64,000 nucleotides of DNA, from positions 1,426,001 to 1,490,000 of the forward strand of contig NZ_CP189850.1 in the NCBI RefSeq assembly GCF_050271975.1, given 5' to 3'. Origin of the DNA: Litorimonas sp947503715 (GTDB lineage: Bacteria; Pseudomonadota; Alphaproteobacteria; Caulobacterales; Maricaulaceae). Position numbers and translations under genes: made by a program. The notes beneath the pieces were generated by a model. That model saw only the letters and a list, made by a program, of their open reading frames with translations, had not been told where the DNA came from and searched no databases. Below are positions 42,755 to 52,443 of the stretch, one piece after another (position 1 is the stretch's first letter; every line of letters begins with the position of its first letter).

Positions 42755-42780
42755 GGCGCCTGTAGGATAAGAGATACAAA

Positions 42781-42806
42781 GCCGCTTCATTTGAAGCGGC
42801 TTTTTT
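42781..42806 (+). terminator. Rho-independent terminator after sucD
   Basis: A perfect 9-bp stem, GCCGCTTCA/TGAAGCGGC with a 2-base TT core, is followed by six T residues, 27 bases after the sucD stop. Confidence 0.93.
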
Positions 42807-42948
42807 GTACCAATTTAACTTTGTTTCGGCACCTTTTGGCCGTTCGCCCGTATTTTCTACATCTACCTCACATCCATCGGTGACAGCTTGTTTTCACACT
42901 GCTAGAGGCGATGAAGGATTTTAGACGCACAGCCCAAGGCGACACTGC

Positions 42949-45909
42949 ATGACCGACCGTTCTGAACGGAACCAAGATTTCCTCGACACACTCTTTCTCG
43001 ATGGTGGAAATGCCGCCTATCTGGAACAGATGCAGGCGAAATATGCCGCCAATCCGTCCAGTGTGGACCCATCTTTTCGGAAGTACTTTGCCTCTCTCGG
43101 CGAAGATCGCACAATTGCGAAAAAGAATGCCGATGGTCCGGTTTGGAAGCGCGATGCACATGCGTCTGACCCATCGCCGGACCTGACGGCCGCGCTGACT
43201 GGGGATTGGGGCGACAGTCCTGCTGCGGCGCAGGCCAAAGTGAAGGCGGCAAACCCTGATCTATCCGATGATGCCATAAAGCGCGCAGCAGAGGACTCCC
43301 TCCATGCCATCATGCTCATTAGGGCTTACCGTGCGCGGGGGCATTTGATTGCCAATCTGGATCCGCTGGGTCTGCAAAAGCCGGGGCTTCATCCTGAACT
43401 GGACCCGGCGAGTTACGGTTTTGGCCCGGACGATATGGACCGCGATATTTTCATCGACGGTGTCTTGGGTCTCGAATATGCGACGCTAAACACGATCCTC
43501 GAAATTTTGAAACGCACCTATTGCGAAACGCTCGGCGTACAGTTCATGCAGGTGTCTGATCCGGAAGAGAAAAGCTGGATTCAGGAACGTCTGGAAGGTC
43601 CTGAAAAAGAGATCAGCTTCTCCAAGGAAGGCCGTCTTGCGATTCTGCAAAAGCTGATCGAGGGCGAGACCTTTGAGCAACTCATTCACAAGCGCTATCC
43701 CGGCACGAAACGGTTTGGCATTGACGGAGCGGAAAGTCTGCTGCCTGCGCTGGAGCAGATTATCAAACGCGGCGGTCAACTTGGGCTGAAAGACATCAAT
43801 TTCGGCATGCCCCATCGCGGGCGTCTCAATGTCATGGCGTCTGTTATGCAGAAGCCTTACTCTGCGATTTTTTACGAATTTCTAGGCGGTGTTGCAGCGG
43901 GCGCGGAAGATTTTGGTTCTGGTGACGTAAAATACCATCTCGGCGTGTCCGATGACCGCGAATTTGACGGCAATAAAGTCCATCTCTCCCTCGCGCCGAA
44001 CCCGTCCCATTTGGAAGTCGTCGCCCCCGTCGTGATGGGGAAAACCCGCGCGAAACAGCAAATGGCCTCCGGCACATATCGCACGCATAAACCCGAAGAA
44101 GTCATGGCGGTCATCCTGCATGGGGATAGCGCTTTTGCCGGCCAGGGCGTCGTCATGGAAAGTTTCCAGATGAGCCAGCTCGTCGGCTACCGCACGGGCG
44201 GCACGATCCATGTTGTTGTCAATAACCAGATCGGCTTTACGACGACGCCGGATGAATATCGCTCCGGTCAATATTGTTCGGACGTGGCCTTTATGGTCGA
44301 AGCGCCCGTCTTTCACGTGAATGGCGACGACCCCGAAGCGGTTGTCTTCGCGGCGCGCGTCGCGACGGAATATCGCCAGAAATTCGGAAAAGACGTCGTG
44401 CTCGATATCGTCTGCTACCGTCGCTACGGCCATAATGAGGGTGATGATCCGTCTTTCACGCAACCACTCATGTACCAAGCGATCAATGGCCGTCCGTCTA
44501 CGCGCCAGATTTATGCGGAACGCCTCATTGCGCAGGGCGACCTGACCGAAGCCGAAGCGCAGAAGAAAATCGATGATTTCTACGCCAAGTTGGATGCGGA
44601 TTTTGAAGAGGCTAAATCTTATGAGACGAAGCAACCGGATTGGTTGCAAGGTGTCTGGCAGGGTATGTCACTGCCAACGGCGAAAGACGGAAAACGCGGC
44701 GGCGATACAGCTGTAGAGATTTCAAAGCTGAAAGAAATCGGCACGTCCATCGTGACGGTGCCGAACTCGCTAAACATGCACCGCACACTCAAGCGTATTA
44801 TCAAGGCCCGCGCGGAGAGAATTGAATCCGGTCGCGACATTGACTGGGGCTTGGCTGAACATCTCGCCTTCGGAACGCTGATTACGGAAGGTCATCCCGT
44901 ACGTCTGTCGGGTCAGGATTCTGAACGTGGGACATTCTCGCAACGTCAATCCAATTTCATCGATCAAAAAACCGAAGAAAAATATGCGCCGCTGAATAAT
45001 CTCGACCCGGACCAGGAATATTATCAGGTCCTGAACTCTCATTTGTCCGAGGAAGCCGTGCTTGGCTTTGAATATGGGTTCTCAACCGCTGCACCCGAAG
45101 CCCTGACAATTTGGGAAGCGCAATTTGGTGATTTCGCCAATGGCGCGCAGGTCATGGTCGATCAATTTATCAGCTCGGCAGAGCAAAAATGGCTGCGCAT
45201 GTCGGGTCTCGTGATGCTGCTGCCGCATGGTTATGAGGGGCAGGGACCGGAACATAGTTCGGCGCGTCTCGAACGCTACCTCCAGCAATGTGCCGAAGAT
45301 AATATGCAGGTGACGAATATTTCTACACCTGCCAATTATTTCCATGCGCTGCGCCGTCAGGTAAAACGGAAATTCCGGAAACCGCTCATCAATATGAGCC
45401 CGAAGTCATTGCTGCGGAATAAGCTTTGCGTCTCGACTTTCGAGGAAATGGGACCAGGCAGTGAGTTCCATCGTCTGCTCTGGGATGACGCGCATTATAA
45501 TCCGGAGGTCAGCCAGATTAAACTCGCGGCGGATAGTAAGATCAAACGCGTCATTCTCTGCTCGGGTAAGGTCTATTACGACTTGTTCGAAGAGCGTGAG
45601 AAGAATGGCCGCAATGACATCTATCTCCTGCGGGTCGAGCAATTCTATCCCTATCCCGATGACGCCATCCAACTGGAACTGAGCCGGTTTAAGAACGCGG
45701 ATATGGTCTGGTGTCAGGAAGAACCCAAAAATATGGGCGCGTGGAGCTTTATCGAACCGTTCCTTGAGGAAAGTCTCATCGCGATTGGCGCGAAAAATAC
45801 GCGTCCCCGCTACATCGGACGTGCCGCTGCCGCCTCGACAGCGACGGGCATTAGTGTGAAACATAAGAAAGAACAGCAAGCCATCCTTGATGGCGCATTT
45901 GCGAAGTAA
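42949..45909 (+). CDS. sucA: 2-oxoglutarate dehydrogenase E1 component
   Basis: This 986-residue thiamine-dependent decarboxylase has the N-terminal E2-binding segment with FLDGGNAAYLEQMQAKYAANPSSVD, RYPGTKRFGIDGAESLLPAL, GMPHRGRLNVMASVM, the TPP loop HGDSAFAGQGVVMES, and LPHGYEGQGPEHSSARLERYLQ in the second half. It converts 2-oxoglutarate to succinyl-dihydrolipoyl-E2. It has its own upstream region after the sucD terminator and is followed ten bases later by sucB. Confidence 0.98.
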   Translation: MTDRSERNQDFLDTLFLDGGNAAYLEQMQAKYAANPSSVDPSFRKYFASLGEDRTIAKKNADGPVWKRDAHASDPSPDLTAALTGDWGDSPAAAQAKVKAANPDLSDDAIKRAAEDSLHAIMLIRAYRARGHLIANLDPLGLQKPGLHPELDPASYGFGPDDMDRDIFIDGVLGLEYATLNTILEILKRTYCETLGVQFMQVSDPEEKSWIQERLEGPEKEISFSKEGRLAILQKLIEGETFEQLIHKRYPGTKRFGIDGAESLLPALEQIIKRGGQLGLKDINFGMPHRGRLNVMASVMQKPYSAIFYEFLGGVAAGAEDFGSGDVKYHLGVSDDREFDGNKVHLSLAPNPSHLEVVAPVVMGKTRAKQQMASGTYRTHKPEEVMAVILHGDSAFAGQGVVMESFQMSQLVGYRTGGTIHVVVNNQIGFTTTPDEYRSGQYCSDVAFMVEAPVFHVNGDDPEAVVFAARVATEYRQKFGKDVVLDIVCYRRYGHNEGDDPSFTQPLMYQAINGRPSTRQIYAERLIAQGDLTEAEAQKKIDDFYAKLDADFEEAKSYETKQPDWLQGVWQGMSLPTAKDGKRGGDTAVEISKLKEIGTSIVTVPNSLNMHRTLKRIIKARAERIESGRDIDWGLAEHLAFGTLITEGHPVRLSGQDSERGTFSQRQSNFIDQKTEEKYAPLNNLDPDQEYYQVLNSHLSEEAVLGFEYGFSTAAPEALTIWEAQFGDFANGAQVMVDQFISSAEQKWLRMSGLVMLLPHGYEGQGPEHSSARLERYLQQCAEDNMQVTNISTPANYFHALRRQVKRKFRKPLINMSPKSLLRNKLCVSTFEEMGPGSEFHRLLWDDAHYNPEVSQIKLAADSKIKRVILCSGKVYYDLFEEREKNGRNDIYLLRVEQFYPYPDDAIQLELSRFKNADMVWCQEEPKNMGAWSFIEPFLEESLIAIGAKNTRPRYIGRAAAASTATGISVKHKKEQQAILDGAFAK

Positions 45910-45919
45910 GGTCTGAACC

Positions 45920-47479
45920 ATGACAGATATCACAATTCCAAACGTAGGCGAGAGCGTCAGCGAAGTCACCATTGCCCAGTGGTTCAAAGCCGTGGGCGAG
46001 ACAGTTAAAAAAGATGAGCCGCTGGTCGAGCTGGAAACAGATAAAGCTGCGCAGGAACTTGTCGCCCCCGAAGATGGTGTGTTGGAAGAAATTCTGGTAG
46101 CCGAAGGTGAAAATGCCGAAGTCGGAAAACTAATCGCACGCTTGGGCTCAGGTTCCGGAACAAAAGCCGCTGATAAGGGCGATGCCGAAGTTAAGGCGCA
46201 AACAGAAGCCCCAGCATCGAAAAAATCGACGGGCTCCGGTCCGGCGCTAAATATCGATGTCCCGAATGTCGGTGAAAGTGTGTCCGAAGTCACCGTTGCA
46301 AGCTGGATGGTTGCCGTCGGAGATGCCGTCGAGAAAGACCAAGCGATTGTCGAGTTGGAAACGGATAAAGCCGCGCAGGAACTCGTCGCGCCGCGTTCCG
46401 GTGTGATAACGGAAATTCTGAAAGCTGAAGGCGATGTTGCCCTTGTTGGCGAAACGCTTTGCAAACTCGGAGAGAGCGATTCTACTGCACCGTCCGGCGA
46501 CGTTGCTGGACCTGCTGCAGGGGACGAAGGCGGCGGCATTGTTGATGTTCCGTCAACGAATATTGGCTCCATTCCGGATGATGCGAAAGTCATGCCCGCT
46601 GCGGCGAAAATCATTCGTGAAAATGGGCTGGACGCTTCCCTGATCGCTGGAACCGGCAAAGATGGTCGGATCACGAAAGCCGATGCCCTCGCGGCCAAGG
46701 CCAATCCACCTGCGGCTAAATCTGCACCGTCCGCACCTGCTGCGAAACCCGCTGCGCCGAAAGCTCCGCGCGAAACAGGCCCGCGTGAAGACCGCGTGCG
46801 CATGACCCGTATTCGCCAGACCATCGCGCGTCGTCTTAAGGACGCGCAGAACACGGCGGCCATGCTGACAACCTATAATGAAGCCGATATGACGGCTATC
46901 ATGGAAATGCGCAGCCAGTATAAAGAGCTGTTCCTAAAGCGCCACGGCGTCAAACTCGGCTTCATGTCTTTCTTTGTGAAGGCCTGCGTTCAGGCGTTGA
47001 AAGACGTGCCGAGCGTCAATGCCGAAATCGATGGTACGGATATCATCTACAAGAATTACTACGATATCAGTATTGCCGTCGGCACGGAGAAGGGCCTCGT
47101 CGTCCCAGTCCTACGCGATTGTGACGAACTCTCCCTTGGCGGGATTGAGAGCGGTATCGGTGCCCTCGGCGCGAAAGCCCGCGATGGTCAATTGTCTATG
47201 GATGATATGATGGGTGGTACGTTCACCATTTCCAATGGCGGCGTCTATGGCTCGCTCATGTCTTCACCCATCCTGAATCCGCCGCAATCCGGTATTCTGG
47301 GCATGCACAAGATCGAGAAACGTCCGGTTGTCGTGAATGATGAAATCGTCATCCGCCCGATGATGTATCTTGCGCTGTCTTACGATCACCGCATCGTTGA
47401 CGGCAAAGAGGCTGTAACCTTCCTCGTCCGAGTCAAAGAGTGCCTGGAAGATCCGGAACGGATGTTGCTGGACCTCTAG
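45920..47479 (+). CDS. sucB: 2-oxoglutarate dehydrogenase E2 (dihydrolipoyl succinyltransferase) with two lipoyl domains
   Basis: This 519-residue protein has two full lipoyl domains: residues 1-79 with lipoyl lysine Lys42 in ETDKAAQELVAP, and residues 110-184 with Lys150 in the same motif. A short KKSTGSG linker joins them. The E3/E1-binding peripheral domain is about residues 221-260 (PAAAKIIRENGLDASLIAGTGKDGRITK). The catalytic domain ends with YDHRIVDG (His490, Asp494). Most SucB proteins have one lipoyl domain and about 400 residues, so this is an internal duplication. It sits between sucA and the membrane-protein/lpdA segment. Confidence 0.97.
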   Translation: MTDITIPNVGESVSEVTIAQWFKAVGETVKKDEPLVELETDKAAQELVAPEDGVLEEILVAEGENAEVGKLIARLGSGSGTKAADKGDAEVKAQTEAPASKKSTGSGPALNIDVPNVGESVSEVTVASWMVAVGDAVEKDQAIVELETDKAAQELVAPRSGVITEILKAEGDVALVGETLCKLGESDSTAPSGDVAGPAAGDEGGGIVDVPSTNIGSIPDDAKVMPAAAKIIRENGLDASLIAGTGKDGRITKADALAAKANPPAAKSAPSAPAAKPAAPKAPRETGPREDRVRMTRIRQTIARRLKDAQNTAAMLTTYNEADMTAIMEMRSQYKELFLKRHGVKLGFMSFFVKACVQALKDVPSVNAEIDGTDIIYKNYYDISIAVGTEKGLVVPVLRDCDELSLGGIESGIGALGAKARDGQLSMDDMMGGTFTISNGGVYGSLMSSPILNPPQSGILGMHKIEKRPVVVNDEIVIRPMMYLALSYDHRIVDGKEAVTFLVRVKECLEDPERMLLDL

Positions 47480-47507
47480 GTCGTGCACTTAAAATTTTAA
47501 CGCTTTA

Positions 47508-47542
47508 TTAGGCCTGGTTCTCAAACCGGGCCTAATCTTTTT
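47508..47542 (+). terminator. Rho-independent terminator after sucB
   Basis: TTAGGCCTGGTT pairs with AACCGGGCCTAA (12 pairs, one T-G) around a short loop and is followed by a T-rich run, 29 bases after the sucB stop. Confidence 0.92.
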
Positions 47543-47582
47543 GGACTACTCCATGTTTTGAAAATTCGCGTGTGGAGAGAGC

Positions 47583-48059
47583 ATGTCCGATATAAGTGTA
47601 GCCATGGAGCCCAAGCGCCCTGTGGTAAAAAGATCAGCAGATGACCGTATGCTCGGTGTTATGGCGGCTTTCGCTGTGACGTGGGGTTTGCTCTGCCTTA
47701 TTATGTTCGCCCTATCATTAATGGCTGACCCTGAAACGATGGCTAAGCAATATACGGCGGAGCAATTGGCTTATGTTATTGCGACACCCGCTTGGGTTAT
47801 GTTCGCCAAGGCCATGACAGCGATTGGCGTGCTGTGTGGCGCTGTCTATCTGCTGCTGCGTAAACAGAGCGCTTACACGTGGTTTATGATTGCTCTGTTC
47901 GGAACGCTCTTGACGATGTTGGATTCAATTTTGCGTCACGGATATGAGACGATGGGCGGTATGATGTCCGGTGTGAATATCGGCATGGTGATTGTCTGTA
48001 TTTTCTTGTTTTGGGCGTCCCACTCGGCCTTTCAAGAGGGGCAACTTTCCCCGGAATAG
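47583..48059 (+). CDS. Four-helix membrane protein, paralogue 1
   Basis: This 158-residue protein has a short charged N-terminus (MSDISVAMEPKRPVVKRS) and four hydrophobic segments (about 25-48, 72-92, 98-115, 130-148). PAWVMFAKAMTAIGVLCGAVYLLLRKQSA resembles a stretch in the next gene, so the two look like paralogues of a small membrane family sometimes seen in tandem. The function is unknown. It lies between sucB and lpdA with its own leader after the sucB terminator, so co-regulation with the dehydrogenase is not assured. Confidence 0.8.
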   Translation: MSDISVAMEPKRPVVKRSADDRMLGVMAAFAVTWGLLCLIMFALSLMADPETMAKQYTAEQLAYVIATPAWVMFAKAMTAIGVLCGAVYLLLRKQSAYTWFMIALFGTLLTMLDSILRHGYETMGGMMSGVNIGMVIVCIFLFWASHSAFQEGQLSPE

Positions 48060-48106
48060 ACATCTGCGACAATTTGGCGTAATCTCTCCGAAAAAAGGGG
48101 AGAAAC

Positions 48107-48547
48107 ATGTCAGATAATCCATCCGTGAAACCACCCGTTCTGTTTTGGGTTTTGGCGCCTCTATTTGTACTTTGGAATATTATCGGGTGCTCGATGTACG
48201 TCCTCGAAATGACCATGACGGATGCCGCCTATGCGGACGCTTTTGGTCCGGATGTCGCTGCGGTTCGCGACATTTTTCCGGTCTGGGCTGTGTCCGCCTA
48301 TGCACTGGCGGTCTGGAGTGGGCTTCTGGCGTCCATCCTTTTCCTTCTGAGAAGAAGGCTTAGCGTAAGTATTTTTATGTTCTCATGGGTGTCGGCCATC
48401 ATCGGATTTATTCCAAGCTTTACGTCTGCTACATTGAGAGAGGCCTATGGCCCGACTTTCTGGATTATGCCTCTCTTCGTCGTGATACTGGGTCTCTTCG
48501 AAATATGGTATTCGCGACGCCAGCGCGCCAAGGGTATTTTGCGCTAG
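48107..48547 (+). CDS. Four-helix membrane protein, paralogue 2
   Basis: This 146-residue protein has four hydrophobic segments (about 12-34, 62-82, 88-105, 118-136). VWAVSAYALAVWSGLLASILFLLRRRLS matches the pattern PAWxxxAKAxxxxGxLxGAVYLLLRKxS of the preceding gene, which suggests a duplicated pair. It carries two acidic inter-helix loops and a basic C-terminal YSRRQRAKG. A clear ribosome site (GGGGAGAAAC) precedes the ATG. The function is unknown. lpdA follows 72 bases later. Confidence 0.8.
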   Translation: MSDNPSVKPPVLFWVLAPLFVLWNIIGCSMYVLEMTMTDAAYADAFGPDVAAVRDIFPVWAVSAYALAVWSGLLASILFLLRRRLSVSIFMFSWVSAIIGFIPSFTSATLREAYGPTFWIMPLFVVILGLFEIWYSRRQRAKGILR

Positions 48548-48619
48548 GGCGCTGTTGACCCTCTCAAAGGGTGCGCCTATCTGTCTGGCACATTCAATCA
48601 CGCCTGACAGGACATTCTC

Positions 48620-50005
48620 ATGGCAGACCAATATGACGTCATCATCATCGGCGGCGGCCCCGGCGGCTATAATTGCGCTATTCGCTGCGGACAACTCGGC
48701 CTAAAAGTCGCCTGCGTGGAAACACGCAAGACGCTGGGCGGGACCTGCCTCAATGTCGGGTGTATCCCGTCCAAGGCACTGCTCCACGCGACGGCTCTCA
48801 TGGAAACGGCGCAGAAAGATTTCCCGGCCATGGGTCTGAAAGCGACCGTTGAAGCCGACATCCCCGCCATGATTGAGAGCAAGAACAAAATCGTTGGCGG
48901 CCTGACACAAGGCATCGAATATCTGTTTAAAAAGAATAATGTCGAACACATTCACGGTTTTGGTAAAATCAAATCCAAGACCGAGGTCGAGGTTGATGGA
49001 AAAACCTACTCCACCAAGAATATTGTCATCGCAACAGGTTCCGAGGTCGCGCAATTACCCGGTGTTGACGTGGATGAGAAAACGATTGTTTCCTCCACGG
49101 GCGCACTCGACCTACAAGCGGTCCCCGGAAAGCTCGTCGTCATTGGCGGCGGCGTGATTGGGTTGGAGCTCGGCTCTGTCTGGCGTCGCCTCGGCGCGGA
49201 AGTGACCGTCGTCGAATATATGCCGTCCATCATGGTGAATTCCGACAAGGAAGTGCAAAAAGGCGCGCTGCGTATGTTCAAAAAACAGGGCATGAAGTTT
49301 GAGCTATCCCGTAAAGTGATGGGCGTCGATAAAGGCAAAAAAGGCCTGACCGTTAAAACCGAAGCCGCCGATGGCGGAAAACCAAAAGACCTAGACGCAG
49401 ATGTCGTCCTCGTCTGTATCGGACGTCGCGCCTTCACGGACAATTTGGGTCTGGAAAATGTCGGGATTGAAACGGATAAGCGCGGTAAAATTCCACAGGA
49501 TCATTGGAAAACCTCTGTCGACGGAATCTGGGCATTGGGTGACGTCATTGACGGTCCAATGTTGGCGCATAAAGCCGAGGAAGAAGGCGTTGCGGTCGCT
49601 GAAACGATCGCCGGACAATCGGGTCACGTGAATTTCGACGCGATTCCGGATGTCGTCTACACCCACCCGGAAATTGCTTCCGTCGGCAAGACAGAGGAAG
49701 AGCTAAAGGAAGCGGGCATTCCCTATAAAAAGGGTAAATTTCCTTTCACGGCCAATTCCCGCGCGCGCTGTAATCATGAAGGTGAAGGCTTTGCCAAAGT
49801 CCTCGCCCATGCGGAAACGGACGAAATTCTCGGGGCTCACATTATCGGCCCACTCGCAGGTGACCTCATCCATGAAGTCTGCGTGGCGATGGAATTCCGC
49901 GCCAGCAGTGAAGACCTCGCCCGGACCTGCCATGCCCATCCAACTGTCTCGGAAGCCGTCCGTCAGGCAGCGATGGACGTCGAAGGCTGGGCTATGCAGA
50001 TGTGA
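48620..50005 (+). CDS. lpdA: Dihydrolipoyl dehydrogenase
   Basis: This 461-residue FAD flavoprotein is the E3 component that reoxidises dihydrolipoyl groups of the 2-oxoacid dehydrogenases. It has IIIGGGPGGYNCAIRCGQLG, the redox disulfide in GGTCLNVGCIPSKALLHAT, the NAD site VVIGGGVIGLELGSVWRRLGAEV, WALGDVIDGPMLAHKAEEEG and the C-terminal catalytic CHAHPTVSEAVRQAA. The length is normal. It is the last gene of the suc block, separated from sucB by two small membrane genes. Confidence 0.97.
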   Translation: MADQYDVIIIGGGPGGYNCAIRCGQLGLKVACVETRKTLGGTCLNVGCIPSKALLHATALMETAQKDFPAMGLKATVEADIPAMIESKNKIVGGLTQGIEYLFKKNNVEHIHGFGKIKSKTEVEVDGKTYSTKNIVIATGSEVAQLPGVDVDEKTIVSSTGALDLQAVPGKLVVIGGGVIGLELGSVWRRLGAEVTVVEYMPSIMVNSDKEVQKGALRMFKKQGMKFELSRKVMGVDKGKKGLTVKTEAADGGKPKDLDADVVLVCIGRRAFTDNLGLENVGIETDKRGKIPQDHWKTSVDGIWALGDVIDGPMLAHKAEEEGVAVAETIAGQSGHVNFDAIPDVVYTHPEIASVGKTEEELKEAGIPYKKGKFPFTANSRARCNHEGEGFAKVLAHAETDEILGAHIIGPLAGDLIHEVCVAMEFRASSEDLARTCHAHPTVSEAVRQAAMDVEGWAMQM

Positions 50006-50139
50006 TGACGCTGGAAGTTTATCCTAAGGATAGATTTCGCGTTAATTTTGAATATCGGGATGGATACTGTAAGCCATCCGCGTTCAAGCAAACATATACG
50101 TCAGGCTCAGGGCGGGGCTAATTTTTGGAGAAATATTCA

Positions 50140-52320
50140 ATGCGATTCAACAGTTCCATTCGTAACATCCTACTTGGCGCGACCGCGACACTCGCGCTGG
50201 TCGCCTGCGATGCAGCTCAACAATCCCCCGCGGAGAAAAAAGACATGACTGCTCAGACGGAAACAGAGACACCGGCGAATGTGACAGGAAATACCGTTTT
50301 ACAAGAATGGGTCGGTCCATATGACGGTGTCCCGCCCTGGGACGAAGTGAAGGTTTCCGACTTTCCTGAAGCATTTCAGGCGGTGATGGACAGTGTAAAA
50401 GCTGAAGTGAATGCGATCCGTGATAATCCGGCAGCCCCCACATTTGAAAACTTCACAGAACCGATGGAATTGGCCGGTAACCAAGCGAATGAGCTTTTCT
50501 CCATATGGGGCGTTCATTCCAGCAATCTTTCGAATGAAGAGGTGCGCGAGATTCAAGGCGAATGGCTGCCAAAAGTCTCCGCCTTTTTTAACGAGCTGAC
50601 CCTTGATCCGAAACTGCTGGAGAAAACAAAGGCCGTTTACGACAATCGCGTCAATGCCGGTCTTGACGCGCAGCAATTGCGTCTGGTCGAACGTAATTAC
50701 GAAGAATTGGTTCGTAATGGTGCTTTGCTGGAGGGCGACGACAAGGAAAAACTCATCGCGCTCAACACCGATTTGTCGAAACAGTTTAATACGTTTTCGA
50801 ACAAGGTTCTTGCCGATGAGGAAACCTATATTTACCTCACTGATGAAGCCGATCTGGCTGGATTGCCGGACAGTTTCATAGCCTCCATCAAGGCGGCCGC
50901 AGAAGCTCAAGGTAAAGATGGTTGGGCGCTGAAGAATACGCGCTCCGTCATGCAGCCATTCCTACAGAATTCGACCCGTCGTGACCTGCGTGAGCAAGTC
51001 TATAACGCCTATATTAATCGCGGCGATAATGGGGACGCGAATGATACCAATGCGACGATCGCGAAAATCCTGGAAATTCGGGCCGAGCGTGCTGAGTTGC
51101 TGGGTTTCAAGACCCATGCCCATTACCGCATGGCGGATACGATGGCGAAGGAGCCTGAAGTGGCGATGGACTTGATGATGCAGGTCTGGCCCGCAGCGGT
51201 CGCGCGGGTAGAGGAAGAAGTCGCGGATATGCAGGCCGTGGCGGATGCAGAAGGCGCGGGCATCACCATCCAGCCTTGGGATTACCGCTTCTATGCAGAG
51301 AAAGTGCGTAAGGCGAAATATGATCTCGATGCCGCCGAGATCAAACCCTATTTCAAGCTCGATAATATGGTCGACGCCATGTTTGATGCCGCGGGCAAAC
51401 TTTATGGAATGAGCTTTACGGAAAACACGGGCAGCGTTCCCGTATTTGATCCTGAAGTGCGGACATTTGAAGTGAAACGGGGAGACCGGCTCGTCGGTCT
51501 CTTCTATCTCGACAACTATGCCCGCGAAGGCAAACGCTCAGGCGCATGGATGACGACTTATCGCAGTCAGTATGAATTGGGCGGGAAAAACCGTTATGTG
51601 CTGGCGTCGAATAATAATAACTTTGTCAAAGGCGGTGAAGGCGAACCGACGCTGATCAGTCTTGATGATGCGACGACTCTCTTTCACGAGTTCGGTCATG
51701 CGCTGCATTATTTAAATTACGATATTAAATATCCGGGCCTTGGCGGTACGCCGCGTGACTTTGTTGAATATCCCAGCCAGGTGAATGAGAACTGGCTGTT
51801 GACCCGCTATGTGCTCGATAATTACGCGAAACATGCGGAGACCGGAGAGCCGATGCCGCAGTCATTGGTCGATAAAATCAACAAGTCGAAGACCTTTAAT
51901 GAGGGATTTGCGACGGTTGAATATCTGGCTAGTGCGATTGTCGATATGAAGCTGCACAACCGGACCACACCGGTCACCGATCCCGACAAATTTGAGCGTG
52001 AAACCTTGAAGGAAATCGGCATGCCGGAAGAAATTGTGATGCGTCACCGCCTACCGCAATTTAATCATCTCTTCGCGTCAGATGCCTATTCGGCTGGCTA
52101 TTACAGCTATCTCTGGTCAGAAACGATGGATGCCGATACGTGGGCAGCCTTTGAGGAAGCTGGCAGCCCTTGGGATAAGGAAACCGCAGAACGGTTCCGG
52201 TCGATCATCATGTCAACGGCAAATGAAACTGACCGCAAGGCGGCTTACCGCGAATTCCGTGGCCGTGATCCGGAAGTTAAATATATCCTTCAGAAACGCG
52301 GCTTCCCGGTTCCTGAATAG
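50140..52320 (+). CDS. M3 family peptidase lipoprotein (peptidyl-dipeptidase Dcp-like)
   Basis: This 726-residue zinc peptidase has an N-terminal lipobox (LALVAC, Cys22), predicting a lipoprotein, followed by a polar linker. The zinc site is TTLFHEFGHALHYLNY, with the distal Glu likely in PSQVNENWLLTRYVLDNY. The overall M3/Dcp core starts near residue 60. It probably removes dipeptides from peptides in the periplasm. The start at 50140 is preceded by GGAGAAA; an in-frame TTG lies five codons upstream. It is an isolated gene after lpdA. Confidence 0.92.
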   Translation: MRFNSSIRNILLGATATLALVACDAAQQSPAEKKDMTAQTETETPANVTGNTVLQEWVGPYDGVPPWDEVKVSDFPEAFQAVMDSVKAEVNAIRDNPAAPTFENFTEPMELAGNQANELFSIWGVHSSNLSNEEVREIQGEWLPKVSAFFNELTLDPKLLEKTKAVYDNRVNAGLDAQQLRLVERNYEELVRNGALLEGDDKEKLIALNTDLSKQFNTFSNKVLADEETYIYLTDEADLAGLPDSFIASIKAAAEAQGKDGWALKNTRSVMQPFLQNSTRRDLREQVYNAYINRGDNGDANDTNATIAKILEIRAERAELLGFKTHAHYRMADTMAKEPEVAMDLMMQVWPAAVARVEEEVADMQAVADAEGAGITIQPWDYRFYAEKVRKAKYDLDAAEIKPYFKLDNMVDAMFDAAGKLYGMSFTENTGSVPVFDPEVRTFEVKRGDRLVGLFYLDNYAREGKRSGAWMTTYRSQYELGGKNRYVLASNNNNFVKGGEGEPTLISLDDATTLFHEFGHALHYLNYDIKYPGLGGTPRDFVEYPSQVNENWLLTRYVLDNYAKHAETGEPMPQSLVDKINKSKTFNEGFATVEYLASAIVDMKLHNRTTPVTDPDKFERETLKEIGMPEEIVMRHRLPQFNHLFASDAYSAGYYSYLWSETMDADTWAAFEEAGSPWDKETAERFRSIIMSTANETDRKAAYREFRGRDPEVKYILQKRGFPVPE

Positions 52321-52400
52321 ATCCATGCCTGCAAGTGGCGCGAGTGCCACGTCGCGAGGGTGAGGGTTTAAGGACTTAATCTCGAATATATTGATTTAAA

Positions 52401-52430
52401 AAAAAAGGCGGTCTCCGGACCGCCTTTTTT
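52401..52430. terminator. Bidirectional terminator between convergent genes
   Basis: GGCGGTC and GACCGCC pair around a TCCG loop, flanked by six A residues on the left and six T residues on the right. It can therefore terminate both the peptidase gene and the convergent oxidoreductase gene. Confidence 0.93.
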
Positions 52431-52443
52431 ATGCGTTCTTTGT

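Noticed and set aside
45406..46863. Long open frame of 485 codons on the minus strand opposite sucB
   Set aside because: It is antisense to a certain gene, is rich in Ala/Ser/Arg in a way that mirrors sucB codons, and has no recognisable domain or ribosome site.
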